Assembly: GCA_027577595.1 (NCBI GenBank)
Contig: JANBRJ010000036.1
Span: 62,001 to 126,000, forward strand
Length of the DNA: 64,000 bases
Direction of reading: 5' to 3'
DNA from: Coemansia sp. RSA 487
Taxonomy: Eukaryota > Kickxellomycota > Kickxellomycetes > Kickxellales > Kickxellaceae
The translations under genes and the position numbers were made by a program. Under the pieces are notes generated by a model, which saw nothing but the letters and a program-made list of their open reading frames with translations, was not told the DNA's origin and did no database searches. Shown here piece by piece: positions 39,139-49,458 of this stretch (position 1 is its first letter; each line of letters opens with the position of its first letter).

Positions 39139-39903
39139 ATGTTTAATCTATCTCGGACACTCGACCGGCTTGCTGTGTCACGGCATGTTTCAGCCCAAAT
39201 GATAGCATCAGCAGGACACTGCAGTGTAAAACCGACGGTATGCAGAACGCTTCACAACAGCAGCAAAGCACTCAAAGAAGAAGAAAAGATAGTCGGGAGC
39301 GATAGCAAGCAAGCCAGCGCATTCGACATAGTGGAAGAAGAAATTAGCAAGGATAGAGACCACAAGCGCGTGGATATCGGTAAAGGAAAAGGAACTGTGC
39401 GTATCCGCGAATACACTTACAGCACTACCAACTTTCACGTGAGCCCACGGAAGCTCCGACTGCTAGCCAACCAGATCACCAAACAACCTGTGACTGAGGC
39501 AATCCGGCAAATGGAGTTTTCAGCGAAGAAGGCAGCCACCAAAATCAAGAATTCGTTGGTGTGGGCGCGCAAAAACGCAGTGTTTCAGAAGCAAATGAAC
39601 CCAGATAATATGTTTATCAAGTTAGTGCGTGTCGGAAAAGGCCAGAACAAGGGGAAGCGGCTTGATCCCAAGGCTCGTGGGCGGCACGGAATCATTAGGC
39701 CACCGCGCGCTCACCTCAAGTACGTGCTGTGGGAGAAGCAGCCTGAAGAGAAGCCGGTGGCACGTAACGCTGTCGAGCAAGCGTTGCTGATTGGCAAGCG
39801 CGGCAAGCGCGATGTCAAGGGGTTCAAGATGACCAACAAGGTGTGGATGCCGTTGAGGGAAAGGCAGTCAGTGATTAATGCCAAACCGTTCTATAACTGG
39901 TAA
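39139..39903 (+). CDS. MRPL22: Mitochondrial large-subunit ribosomal protein uL22m
   Basis: 254 aa from the first ATG at 39139. Basic amphipathic N-terminus (MFNLSRTLDRLAVSRHVSAQ) fits a mitochondrial presequence. The uL22 domain covers ~95-225: STTNFHVSPRKLRLLANQITKQPVTEAIRQMEFSAKK, ATKIKNSLVWARKNA, then KRLDPKARGRHGIIRPPRAHL, the conserved beta-hairpin that lines the peptide exit tunnel. The long N-terminal extension is usual for fungal mitochondrial forms. Convergent with SF3B3 (48-bp gap). Confidence 0.93.
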   Translation: MFNLSRTLDRLAVSRHVSAQMIASAGHCSVKPTVCRTLHNSSKALKEEEKIVGSDSKQASAFDIVEEEISKDRDHKRVDIGKGKGTVRIREYTYSTTNFHVSPRKLRLLANQITKQPVTEAIRQMEFSAKKAATKIKNSLVWARKNAVFQKQMNPDNMFIKLVRVGKGQNKGKRLDPKARGRHGIIRPPRAHLKYVLWEKQPEEKPVARNAVEQALLIGKRGKRDVKGFKMTNKVWMPLRERQSVINAKPFYNW

Positions 39904-39951
39904 TATTTTTCCTTCACGCCATAGGATTTTTGAAGTTTATAAATGATTAGG

Positions 39952-42900
39952 TTAGAAGGCAAATAGAGATCGCATATCGTCTAGTTTTTTGAAAATGTCT
40001 TGTTGCGAGCGGCCGACGTCGTCAGCGATGGCCTGGCGCGTGTCGTGGTCCAGGGCGTAGAAGCGCTCGCATAGATCGCCATCGATGACACTACGGACAG
40101 GTACAAAGGCAGATCGATATGTCGTGTGGTCTCTACCCGAGATGGGCGGCGCACGCGACCTGATGCTGAGCTCCAGGGTGCGGAACAGATCCACGTCGCT
40201 GCGGGACACAAGGGGGATCGATGCGCACAGCGCGCCAAGTAGGGTCGAGTACAGGATGACGGGTCGCGCACCGGGCGCCAGGGCACACGTGGTCAACGAG
40301 GTGACGATGTCGCCAGCATGGAAGTGGATGGGTGTGTCCCAATGGTTTGCAGCGGAAGAAATAGAAGACGTAGTTTTCTGGCGGCTCAGGAGCTGTGCGC
40401 CCGACGGGTCGGCGTCCAGCGCTCGCGCAACGTGCTCCGGAGCGCGCAGCGCAAATAGGTTCCCAAACTTGTCGCCCGCAACCACGGTGTCGCCGTCGTC
40501 GAGCACGTGCATGCATGTGATGTAGCGCGGCATCGTATCGTCAACGATGGCATGGAATGTGCGCGACGTATGGTTAAAGGTGACCAGCTGCACCGACTCC
40601 TGCACATCGGCAACAAACACGCGTTCGGCAGCCGACGGGTGCACACGCAGGGCACATATAGTGTGCGGGGCAACCAGCGTCTGTGCCTTCTGTAGAAGCC
40701 GCTTGGCACCCATGTCATAGAGACGCAGAGCGCGGCCAAGCGCAACCAGCAGCATGCCGCCGAATTGGACTAGCGCCTGCGGGATCTCATCGACGGGCGT
40801 TTCGTGCTCCAGCTCCAGACGTGTGGCGCCCTCGATCCACCGGTACATGCGGATCGATGCGCTCAAGCAGGCGCGCGGGCGAAGCGTCATGTTGCGCACG
40901 CAGCCAACGGCAAGGAACGTCTGGGCGTCGTTGACAGCAAAGCGCACGTGCGCGGCGGAGATAGCGGCCTCTCCGGGCGGGAGGCTAATGACATCGGTTG
41001 ACTCGCCATCGAATGGATTGAGCACACGGACCAGCGACGCCCAGCTTCCATCCGGACTCGCAGGCGTGTGGTCAGTCTCGATAACAGCAAAGTGGCGGGA
41101 TTCTGGGTGGAGAACAAAGGCGCGCGGCGTATGTGTCAGCGGAATTGTTGCGTAGTTAAAGGTTGCGTCGGGCCGCTCGATCGCTAGGATACGCAGCGTG
41201 TCGCCGGTCACTGCAACGATTCCGCCTTGGGGACACTGCTCGGACACAAAGCCCGTCGCATCGTCTAGCGCATCGTACGACAGCGGCGTAGTTTGCACAC
41301 GCCCGCCATGCACATGGCTGACCCACGGTGCCGACGACAATGCAAGGACCGTTGGCGCTCCACCCAGCTGCGCTCCCGCACGCAGCCGCACCGCTTGCGT
41401 GCCGACGACGCGCATGCGTGTGTCGCCCAGCCCGCCCGACATTGCATCGACGGCTGCACGCACAAGCATCCCGTTCCTCAGCCCTGCATACAGAACAGGC
41501 GTCTCCGTCTGGTCGGCAACCGCCACAGAACACGCCACATCCGCCGTCGCCTGTACGCCTATCGCCTCTAGTCTCCGCTGCGGATCCAGCGAGAACACGC
41601 GTACCGTACAGTCCTCGCATCCAACTGCAACGAATGGCGCGCCAAGGCGCCCGGCTGCCACCGGTGCCAGCGCCAAACACGTAGCATCGCTGCCGGCCAC
41701 CAGTCGATCCTCGTGCTCGCGCAGCGCTCCCATCTGCTCATCCATTTCAAAGTACACAGCGTGTCCGCCGGTGCGCGCCAGCGCAACCACCACCTGGCGC
41801 GTATTGGCGGCAGCGTGGCTGATCTCTCGGTTCTGCGGCGGCCGCCACTCGCGCACCCGCCCGTCTGCCAGCACGTGGCGCACGGCGCGCGGCGTCACTT
41901 GGACGATGCCATTTCCAGCCATTGCGTGGACGCACAGCGTCGGCGAATCGCCCACTAGGCCAGAGTCCGTCACCTCGGTGACCTCCTCAGCAACCGACAG
42001 CACCAGCGTCGCATCCAGAAAACTTACCACTATGTACTCATCCACCGCATCTTCGCTTCGTTTGCGCAGCGCCCACACGCCTGTCGGTGTCCCCGGAAGC
42101 TCCGATACCGCAAGCTCCGATACCTCCAGCCCGTGCCGCACAATCTTCAGCGCAGACTGCGCCCGGCTCCCGCACAGCGCGTAAATCTGCGGCGCATCCT
42201 CCTCCGCCAGATTGTGCACTTGTGCCGACACTACGGGGCTGATGCTCTCAACCTCGTCCACCAGCGCCAAACTGGCCAGCTCCTTGTGCAGCTCAAACTC
42301 CTGCTTACTTTGATCTTCTTCTTCGTCTTCGGTGCCTAGATTCTCGAATTGGAACAGCTGGTGGTTTCCGCCTGCACTCGTTGCTGCAAACAGGAACCCA
42401 GCGCGAAGGATCGCGATGCTACTTGCCGGCGTAATCGTATCAAAATATCCGATCGCCACATGCTCGACCGATTCGCCTGTAACATCCACAGATATCTTGT
42501 ACAAGTCGCCCAGGTCGCCTTGCGCAAGGATGAAAAACGCATTCTTCATCCTGTGTACTGCACTAGCGATTATGAATGGTGCTGCTCCAGCATCGATAGC
42601 CCTACGCGGGATTGTCACTACCTTCGGCTCGCCTGCTATGTGTCTGAACTCCACTTGGCCTTCAGAACACACAAGGACGCCAGACGGTCCGTCGGTGCCG
42701 CCAGGAAGGGCAATCAGCCGGTTGGCCGTCCAGGGAACCTCTGTGCTCCATTTGCGTACCACGTGGTTCAGCCCCAGATCCACTTCGTAGTACACCAGGA
42801 GTTTTTTCTTCTTCCCCTCGACACCATCCTCGTGGCTGACCTCCAGTGCAGCAAACACTGGGTTCTCGTACCCGACATCCACACCTACCACGTCAAAGCA

Positions 42901-43398
42901 CACCGTGTGCGGCCGGTTAGCTTCGAGCGGCGACGCAATTGCCACATTCGCTTCGGAATCACGCGACACGATATACACAAGCTTTGCCCGTTCGACCGCC
43001 GCCACCATCACGGCACGGCCCCTGGGATCCGTAGCCACATACTGCCCCGCTATGAGCCGACGCAGCCCTGTGCGTCCGAACTCGTGGTACTGAACCACCG
43101 AGAATCTGCACTTCTTTGTGTCGTACTCGATGATCGCTATGGCTCCAGTGTCAGACCCCAGAACTACGTAGTCTCTGTTGCCGCCTGTCAGCCGGAACGC
43201 CGCAATACTGCGTATCCTGCAAAACATATCCTCGCTGTGTACTACCGTTATCTTTCCCGTAGTTGTGTTCGGCCGCCATAGCTCGAGACACTGTTGTCGC
43301 GCAACTATTATTTCCTGGTACTTCTCGCCTGAAAAGTGGCCCAGAATCGATGCGGTTATTGCCGTTGGTGTTTGCAGTGACAGATTATAAAGAAACAT
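39952..43398 (-). CDS. RSE1: U2 snRNP splicing factor SF3b subunit 3 (SF3B3/Rse1)
   Basis: 1148 aa against ~1217 in human. Scaffold of the SF3b complex, which recognises the intron branch site. The N-terminus MFLYNLSLQTPTAI.ASILGHFSG.KYQEIIVARQQCLELW and HSEDMFCRIRSIAAFRLTGGNRDYVVLGSDTG is diagnostic, as are the C-terminal LCERFYALDHDTRQAIADDVGRSQQDIFKKLDDMRS and HFHAGDIVTSL. It is built of three WD40-like beta-propellers in the CPSF-A/DDB1 fold. The ATG at 43398 is chosen because it gives the conserved first residues; the frame is open 24 codons upstream. No intron. GC content is much higher than in flanking spacers. Confidence 0.97.
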   Translation of the reverse strand: MFLYNLSLQTPTAITASILGHFSGEKYQEIIVARQQCLELWRPNTTTGKITVVHSEDMFCRIRSIAAFRLTGGNRDYVVLGSDTGAIAIIEYDTKKCRFSVVQYHEFGRTGLRRLIAGQYVATDPRGRAVMVAAVERAKLVYIVSRDSEANVAIASPLEANRPHTVCFDVVGVDVGYENPVFAALEVSHEDGVEGKKKKLLVYYEVDLGLNHVVRKWSTEVPWTANRLIALPGGTDGPSGVLVCSEGQVEFRHIAGEPKVVTIPRRAIDAGAAPFIIASAVHRMKNAFFILAQGDLGDLYKISVDVTGESVEHVAIGYFDTITPASSIAILRAGFLFAATSAGGNHQLFQFENLGTEDEEEDQSKQEFELHKELASLALVDEVESISPVVSAQVHNLAEEDAPQIYALCGSRAQSALKIVRHGLEVSELAVSELPGTPTGVWALRKRSEDAVDEYIVVSFLDATLVLSVAEEVTEVTDSGLVGDSPTLCVHAMAGNGIVQVTPRAVRHVLADGRVREWRPPQNREISHAAANTRQVVVALARTGGHAVYFEMDEQMGALREHEDRLVAGSDATCLALAPVAAGRLGAPFVAVGCEDCTVRVFSLDPQRRLEAIGVQATADVACSVAVADQTETPVLYAGLRNGMLVRAAVDAMSGGLGDTRMRVVGTQAVRLRAGAQLGGAPTVLALSSAPWVSHVHGGRVQTTPLSYDALDDATGFVSEQCPQGGIVAVTGDTLRILAIERPDATFNYATIPLTHTPRAFVLHPESRHFAVIETDHTPASPDGSWASLVRVLNPFDGESTDVISLPPGEAAISAAHVRFAVNDAQTFLAVGCVRNMTLRPRACLSASIRMYRWIEGATRLELEHETPVDEIPQALVQFGGMLLVALGRALRLYDMGAKRLLQKAQTLVAPHTICALRVHPSAAERVFVADVQESVQLVTFNHTSRTFHAIVDDTMPRYITCMHVLDDGDTVVAGDKFGNLFALRAPEHVARALDADPSGAQLLSRQKTTSSISSAANHWDTPIHFHAGDIVTSLTTCALAPGARPVILYSTLLGALCASIPLVSRSDVDLFRTLELSIRSRAPPISGRDHTTYRSAFVPVRSVIDGDLCERFYALDHDTRQAIADDVGRSQQDIFKKLDDMRSLFAF

Positions 43399-43719
43399 TT
43401 TGTTGTTTTGACTCGGGCTTGCCTCCTTGGAGTTTGTTCGATAAAAAATATTAAAGCAAAGGCGAATCAACCCTGTTGTTGCATTTATATGTTTTTTTCT
43501 GCACTAAAACAAGTACGCTTACTTCTTCATATTGATAATATGGGGTTTGCAATTTCTATACTCTTTGGCTTTGATTTTTCTAATTGTGATCTGATCGTGC
43601 AAATATTTCGGATCAACTTAGAGATATTATTCTTGACAGTTTGTGTACTTTTTTTTTTATTTCTTTTTCGCTCAACACTTTAAAATATTTTTCTTTACTA
43701 TTCTTTTACCAGCATCACA
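43399..43719. promoter_or_regulatory. Divergent 5' region SF3B3 / RPB5
   Basis: 321 bp between divergent start codons, with a T-rich tract just before RPB5. No diagnostic site found. Confidence 0.5.
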
Positions 43720-44478
43720 ATGGACGATACACGCGATGTTACCAGAATGTGGCGGGTCTACCGCACTGTCCACCAAATGTGCAAAGACAGGGTGAGTGCC
43801 ACAGCAAATTGAATCTTTCTTGAAAGAAATGCGAAAATGAGAGTCCATTATAATTGAATATAAAGTGCTTATAGTCTGCCCTTACTAAAATGTCACTATC
43901 AAAAATGTACCCCTTAAAAGGTGTAGAATTACCTTGTTGCAAACAGCGACCTGGATCGCACGCTTGACCAGTTCCGAGCAGAATACGCGCCGTCCGGCCG
44001 GATCGACCGCACACGGCTGACCTTTGTGGTGCAAAAGAAGGACGACCCGACCAACCAAATGTTCGTTTTCTTCCCCGAAGAACCCTCTGTGGGCGTCAAA
44101 CCCATTCGCGAGTACATTACGCGTATGACCAAAGAGGCTGTGCATAACTGTATCATCATTTACCGCAAGACAATGACTTCGCGAGCAAACACTGCCATTG
44201 CCACCGTATCAAGCAAATATCGGGTCGAAAAGTTTGAGGAGGCTAACCTGCTGGTCAATATTACCGAACATGAATTAGTTCCGCAACACAAGGTGCTTAA
44301 CGATGAGCAGAAAAAGGAGATCCTTAGGAGGTATAGGCTCAAGGAAACCCAGCTGCCTCGGATTAGCAGCGAAGATCCCGTGGCTAGGTACTATGGAATG
44401 GGTCGTGGTCAGGTTGTGCAAATAATTAGGGCCTCCGAGACTGCCGGCCGCTACGTCACGTACCGTATTTGTATGTGA
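43720..44478 (+). CDS. RPB5: RNA polymerase I/II/III shared subunit RPB5 (RPABC1), one intron
   Basis: 207 aa after removing intron 43792-43926. Exon 1 (43720-43791) encodes MDDTRDVTRMWRVYRTVHQMCKDR, the usual N-terminus. The donor is GTGAGT, the branch site TACTAA at 43883 and the acceptor TGTAG. Exon 2 opens NYLVANSDLDRTLDQF, matching the expected G/NYLVT.x.LxxTLxxF, so phase 0 is confirmed. The C-terminal assembly domain is highly conserved (NITEHELVPQHKVLNDEQKKE, KETQLPRISSEDPVARYYGM, GQVVQIIRASETAGRYVTYRI). Only the tail of this gene would be seen without splicing. Confidence 0.96.
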
Positions 44479-45651
44479 TCATCGTCTAGCTATCTTTTAG
44501 TTGTTGAACAGCTTCCTTCCTCCTCTTTTAGAGGAACCTTCTAACTTTTCTTCATTAAAAGAAGAAATATCGCTAGTCATTTGAGAAAAATTTAAGAAAA
44601 TGTTGTTTTCTATGTGTGTTTGTTGTTCATTCCTTTGTTGTAGCTTTTATGTTACTACAGCATGAAAATTCTACCACACTTGTTTGGCACTTGTCTTTTT
44701 ATTTTGCTTGTACAAAGCAAACGACTATTCTCTTTTTTTTTTTACATCCTGCACACCTTTTTGTTGATGGCTAAGGGCTAATAAAATATATAATCAGCTA
44801 GAAAAAGCAATTTGATTAGGCTGCGGAAATCTGAGTAAATGTAAACAAGCTCTTGAAAATAACTTTTTATTGCTTTCTTGTTTCTTTACTTTGAATTGCA
44901 GCTCTTTTTTATTACTCTCTTTCCTGTATAAACATCAAACACAATCTAATTTTAACACATTTGCAAAATAACTACCGGCTAGGGCAAACATTACATATCT
45001 GACCAAAACACAACTACCACCAAAAGAAGGAACCCCAGGAACAAGACTGAGCAGAGATCCTTGGTGAATTATAGTGCTAGTGGCAGCGATAGTAAGTACT
45101 AGCTCTGCCAGTGCAACATCACAAATACTCTTGCCTTTCTGAAGTGTATCAATCTATTCATGAAAACCCTTGACTATTACTCGCAAAAGGCCTAAAAGCG
45201 TGTTTTGACTCGTCAAGCACAAATTGCATCAAACAACTTCTTTCAAAAAATGGAAACTATTGCTGAGGCAGAAACGGCGGACCAGAACTAGTACTTTTTT
45301 TTATGGACATTTGATGCTATGAGTTTTATTACTAGTTCGGCGAACTATATTACTACGCACGATTTATTGAAAATATAAGACATACAAAATTGTGAACTTT
45401 TCTGCTAATCGTCCAAGAGTTCGGAAAGAATGTACGCTGTACTGTTGTCTGTTGAACCCCTGGAGCCATGAGTATCAGCAACATTTATAAAATCATATCA
45501 TTTCGAAAAGCAGCAACCGAATTCTTCCCATTATTATAATGTGTTTTCTAACGCAATTACGTTCATGCACCGAACCAGCATTGTAGTTTTGATTTGTTTT
45601 TAAATTTAGCACCCATCTATGGTTTACAGCTTTTTCATTATATTCCAAGTT
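44479..45651. other. Intergenic between RPB5 and the F-box-like relic
   Basis: 1.17 kb of AT-rich sequence. I looked for tRNA, U-snRNA and RNase P motifs and found none. No gene supported. Confidence 0.55.
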
Positions 45652-47339
45652 ATGTCTATCTTATCGCCCTTTCAGCAACTGCCGTTGCATATTTCTATGT
45701 CAATTGCTCAGCATTATATTAGGTTACAATGCCAACTTACCACTAATGAATCCGCATGTGAAGCGAATGCAACGGAGAGTATAAAGAACGCATGGCTTGT
45801 GCTCTACGACATTTGCTATTAAGTATTTGTATGAAAAAGTGTCTATGAAACTGAAAATGAATCTCGACCAAAGCAAATTCGTATCAATACTGCTCGAGTA
45901 CAATATCACCGAGAGACGTTCAGAGCTATGCCCCTTTGTTAGAACAGTCAATATTGAAATCGACGATATCGCTGAGAAAGCGACCGAAAAGCAGCACCAG
46001 GACCTTGAACGAATTTGGCCCAACGACTTGACATTTCCAAAAGTGCAGTCATTGATTGTTACCATTTGTGATAAACCGAGCACAGATACCTCAAGCTGTG
46101 CGGGAAATGACACATACTTTAACTGGATTGTACAGCGTATACGATCATCGCTGCCAAACCTTCGAGAGTGGGATGTATATTTTGGCCTAGGTAGAAAGCT
46201 TTCAATGGGCGCACCGATTCTGCTTTCTGGGGAGTGTAAGACAGAGCTGTTTTTATCTTCACTCTTTAGAAAAGTGAGGTGGAACAAAGACAAAGACCCC
46301 GACTCCGAGTACATGATCAACCACAGTATTCTTAAGCAAAATATCCCAGAACTTACCAAGTTTACATGTGGCATGCATAATGATGACGAGTTTGATAAAT
46401 GGATCGCGGTAAAGTCGGCTGCTTCTTTGGAGTTACTAAGGCTTTACGGAAGCCATTCAAATGTTGTTAGCAAATATATGTTTGACAACTCTGGTTATCC
46501 GGTAGTGTATTCTAAATTTAAATCGTTGTGCGTCATGGATTGCGCCAATAAAAATGGCGAGCTCGAGGTAGATAAGTCGGTAGCTCAAGTCGGTAGCTCC
46601 GTTCCTGGTACTTGAATGTCTTACATTGTATTCAAGCTGTGCATTCGCGGATAACACGCTGTCCAGAAGTAACAATGGCACGTTGAAAAGTTTGCTGATT
46701 ACACTTGATAATGAATATGTTGGTATTTTACAAAGATTCAAGGTGTTTTCCGATAGCCGATACTCAAAGCTCAGCTACCTTAGTATTAGGCTTGATGAAA
46801 GGCCCGATTTGGCGCTATGTGCCGATGATTTTACGAAAGTTTGTTTTGGGCTTCTTTCACCGGCAACACAAACTTTGTCTATAGACATCAATGTTTTGTA
46901 CCAACATATCGTCAACGCCATTCCTACATGTCCTTACTTGGAGAGCATACAGATTCTTTCTTTTGAGAGCTCTACGTTCAGCTTGCTTGAAATGTTTAAT
47001 ATTATCAAGCGCTTCAAGGGTATGACATATTTCACCTGTTGCTTCAGTGGAATTAATCCAGAGATTGGTACAAGGCAAGACAAAACTATTCCTAATTGCT
47101 TGTGTTCAAAATATTATCCGCTTAGTCATCATCTCAAACGTTGGCATTTGGAATATCCACCTAGTGTTTCTATCGAGGCCAAAGTGGTTTCAGCAGTTGC
47201 ACTTGCTGTTGTATGCCCTGGGTTTACTTTTGTTGATACACCCTCCAAGAGTCTCATAGAATATAGAAGCGAGCTTGGAAAATTGCTCGACACTGGCTTA
47301 TACAGTAGACACGCCAGAAGGATAATGGGGCTTTTCTAG
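45652..47339 (+). pseudogene. Broken F-box/LRR-like protein gene (copy 1)
   Basis: Opens MSILSPFQQLPLHISMSIAQHYI, an F-box-like N-terminus that I recall from large expanded families in Kickxellomycotina; the body is leucine-rich-repeat-like (FPKVQSLIVTICDKP, LPNLREWDVYFGLG, LELLRLYGSH). The frame breaks at about 45812, after LYDICY, where alignment with the sister copy at 49459 suggests a short deletion, and resumes as FAIKYLYEKVSMKLKM (to 46610). A second break at about 46572-46598 coincides with a 13-bp tandem duplication. The rest (LYSSCAFADNTLSRSN to RRIMGLF) continues in a third frame. Two breaks in otherwise well preserved sequence indicate a young pseudogene. Confidence 0.75.
46572..46598. 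repeat. 13-bp tandem duplication causing a frameshift
   Basis: AAGTCGGTAGCTC occurs twice in direct succession. Thirteen bases is one more than a multiple of three, and the downstream homologous frame is shifted by exactly that amount, so the duplication itself explains the second break of the F-box-like relic. Confidence 0.75.
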
Positions 47340-47712
47340 TTACAAATGAAATATTTAGTAGTTGCGTTTTTTAAAACAGTATCCTTATTTTGAAGTTTTG
47401 AAAGCTAAGAGTTGATTTTTTTTAATTTTACACACCGCCCTTTCTGAATAAAAGCCGTATCAATACTCAAGCTAAGTGACAAAGCAATTACAGAACAAAC
47501 ATGAGCACATGACATTAATTATCTGTTAAAGAAATGCACTTTTTGCTAGAAAAGCTTGATTTCTTTTTACCGAGCCATATCCAAAAGTCACAAGGCGAAA
47601 AGTAGAAAAAAAAATATGTGGAACGGAGTGTTTTTTGATTTATAAAACATCAACCTTCGCCCCGTATCTAAATTATATTGTATTATCATATACCACCCAA
47701 TTCAGAACAAAT
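47340..47712. other. Intergenic upstream of the P450
   Basis: 373 bp, AT-rich. It would hold the P450 promoter. Nothing diagnostic seen. Confidence 0.5.
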
Positions 47713-49305
47713 ATGTGGAAGGAACTTTTCGCTTGTGTAGCTACTGTGTTAGGTGCTCTATCTGCGCTTCTGCCAGAGTACCACATTATTTTGCCAAACA
47801 GTCTACTGATACTATGCGCTTGGTTGGTTGCAAAAAGCATCCAGCGTTCGTATTTAACTGCTTTGTGGAAGCTGCCTGGCCCGCTACTAAACTCGTTTAC
47901 CAATCTGCCATTAAAGTACAACATTGCATGTGGAGCATATCATCAGTACACGGAGAAGCTACATTCAAAGTATGGCCCGATCGTGCGAATTGGCTACAAC
48001 CAGGTATCTGTAAGCGATCCATCCGAACTCAGGCGTATCCTATCCACGCATGATTTCCCCAAGGGCTCCTTCTACAAGACGATGCAACAGATGTTCCCAA
48101 GTACATTTACAACTACGGATCCGACATTCAATAAGATTAGGCGAAGGCAGCTTGGAAATTCCTATTCTCTACCATCAGTCCGCCTTTACGAGGACAAAGT
48201 GCTCAAACATGGCGTTCTTTCTCTTGTTGCACTGTGGGACTCGCAAATAGCGTCTTCGCCAAACAGAGATAAAGCCTTGGTTAACTTTCATTGCGGCTTT
48301 CATGGTATGGCATTTGATATCATCGGAGTTCTGGGCTTTGGAAAGAGCTTTGACATTCTGTCAACCGGAGACACGAAAATGATAGACAGCGTCGCCAAGT
48401 TCGTCAAATTGGGTGCTATTACATCATGCATCCCATTCGGCAATCAGATAAAATGGCTGCTTGGAGACTGGGTCAATGCTGGCAGGTACGTGCTAGCAAT
48501 CATCAATGACACAATCGAGAAGCGCAAGCAAGAAAACTCAGTGTCGGATAGTATGGGCAGGAAAAGCAGCGGAAATAAACATGTCGATATTCTGCAAAGA
48601 CTTGTCAACGCCCGCGATCCATTTACTGGCGATTTCATTGACAACGAGTCATTAAGGGCCGAAGTTTTGATCATGCTGCTTGCGGGTACAGATACCTCAA
48701 GCAACACGCTCAGTTGGACTATACTTTGCTTACTGCATCATCCAAACGTTTACGAAAGACTGAGGATGGAAATCCGGACGGCATTTCCTGACAAGAACAC
48801 GACAATATGCTTTGACATGGCCAGAAATGAACTTCTTTATTTAACAGCTGTCATTTACGAGGCAATGCGACTCTATCCTGCTGTCGCTGGATACATGCCT
48901 CGTGCTGTTCCTGAGCGTGGTGCACATGTGATGGGCGGAAAGTACTTTTTACCGCAAGGTACTGAAGTATGCGTATCTCTTTTTGCTTGTCATCGCAGCA
49001 ATGAAACATGGACCAGCCCCAACGACTTTGATCCAGAACGCTTCATGGGGCCAGATTCCGAAGAGCGTATCAAGGATGTATTGTCTTTCAGCTCAGGCGT
49101 ACGTATTTGTATTGGTCGCTATCTTGGATTAGTCGAGCTGTACACAACACTGGCAAATCTAATTCTAAGATACGACTTTAAACTTCCCGATGAAAAACAA
49201 AGTACATACGGCTCGGTGGATCAAATACCTGGCAAGTCCTTTTTCATCTATAAACCAAAGAACGCAGATAAAGATTGCCGGATGACTGTATCTCCAGCGA
49301 AATAA
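47713..49305 (+). CDS. Cytochrome P450 monooxygenase, membrane-anchored
   Basis: 530 aa from the ATG at 47713 (MWKELFACVATVLG); the frame extends 26 codons upstream only from a TTG. Two hydrophobic N-terminal segments (~3-55) anchor it in the ER. Then: the proline hinge KLPGP, helix C segment KIRRRQLG, oxygen-binding I-helix LAGTDTSSNTLSW, K-helix ExxR as EAMR, PERF segment FDPERFM, and the heme-Cys loop FSSGVRICIGR. All catalytic landmarks are intact. The helix pattern and YGPIVRIGYNQVSVSDP are like those of fungal CYP families related to class E group I (CYP65/CYP68-like). The substrate cannot be told. It sits alone between two F-box-like relics, with no biosynthetic cluster visible. Confidence 0.94.
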   Translation: MWKELFACVATVLGALSALLPEYHIILPNSLLILCAWLVAKSIQRSYLTALWKLPGPLLNSFTNLPLKYNIACGAYHQYTEKLHSKYGPIVRIGYNQVSVSDPSELRRILSTHDFPKGSFYKTMQQMFPSTFTTTDPTFNKIRRRQLGNSYSLPSVRLYEDKVLKHGVLSLVALWDSQIASSPNRDKALVNFHCGFHGMAFDIIGVLGFGKSFDILSTGDTKMIDSVAKFVKLGAITSCIPFGNQIKWLLGDWVNAGRYVLAIINDTIEKRKQENSVSDSMGRKSSGNKHVDILQRLVNARDPFTGDFIDNESLRAEVLIMLLAGTDTSSNTLSWTILCLLHHPNVYERLRMEIRTAFPDKNTTICFDMARNELLYLTAVIYEAMRLYPAVAGYMPRAVPERGAHVMGGKYFLPQGTEVCVSLFACHRSNETWTSPNDFDPERFMGPDSEERIKDVLSFSSGVRICIGRYLGLVELYTTLANLILRYDFKLPDEKQSTYGSVDQIPGKSFFIYKPKNADKDCRMTVSPAK

Positions 49306-49458
49306 GCACCAATGCATTTTTGGTAGTTCGATTTTAAAATACAAACTAGGCTTTAAATATATACTTTCCAGTTATGCTGGTGTACTTTAAATTCTATGTA
49401 ATTGGTAAGAACTACATAGTTTCAAACTTGGAGTAGATCGTAAAAAGTGCAAACCAGA

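Noticed and set aside
43408-43683. Hydrophobic plus frame between SF3B3 and RPB5
   Set aside because: T-rich promoter DNA translates to Phe/Leu; it overlaps the divergent promoter and has no homologue I know.
45652-47339. Treating the breaks in the F-box-like gene as introns
   Set aside because: Neither break is flanked by plausible donor and acceptor sites, and one coincides with an exact 13-bp duplication.
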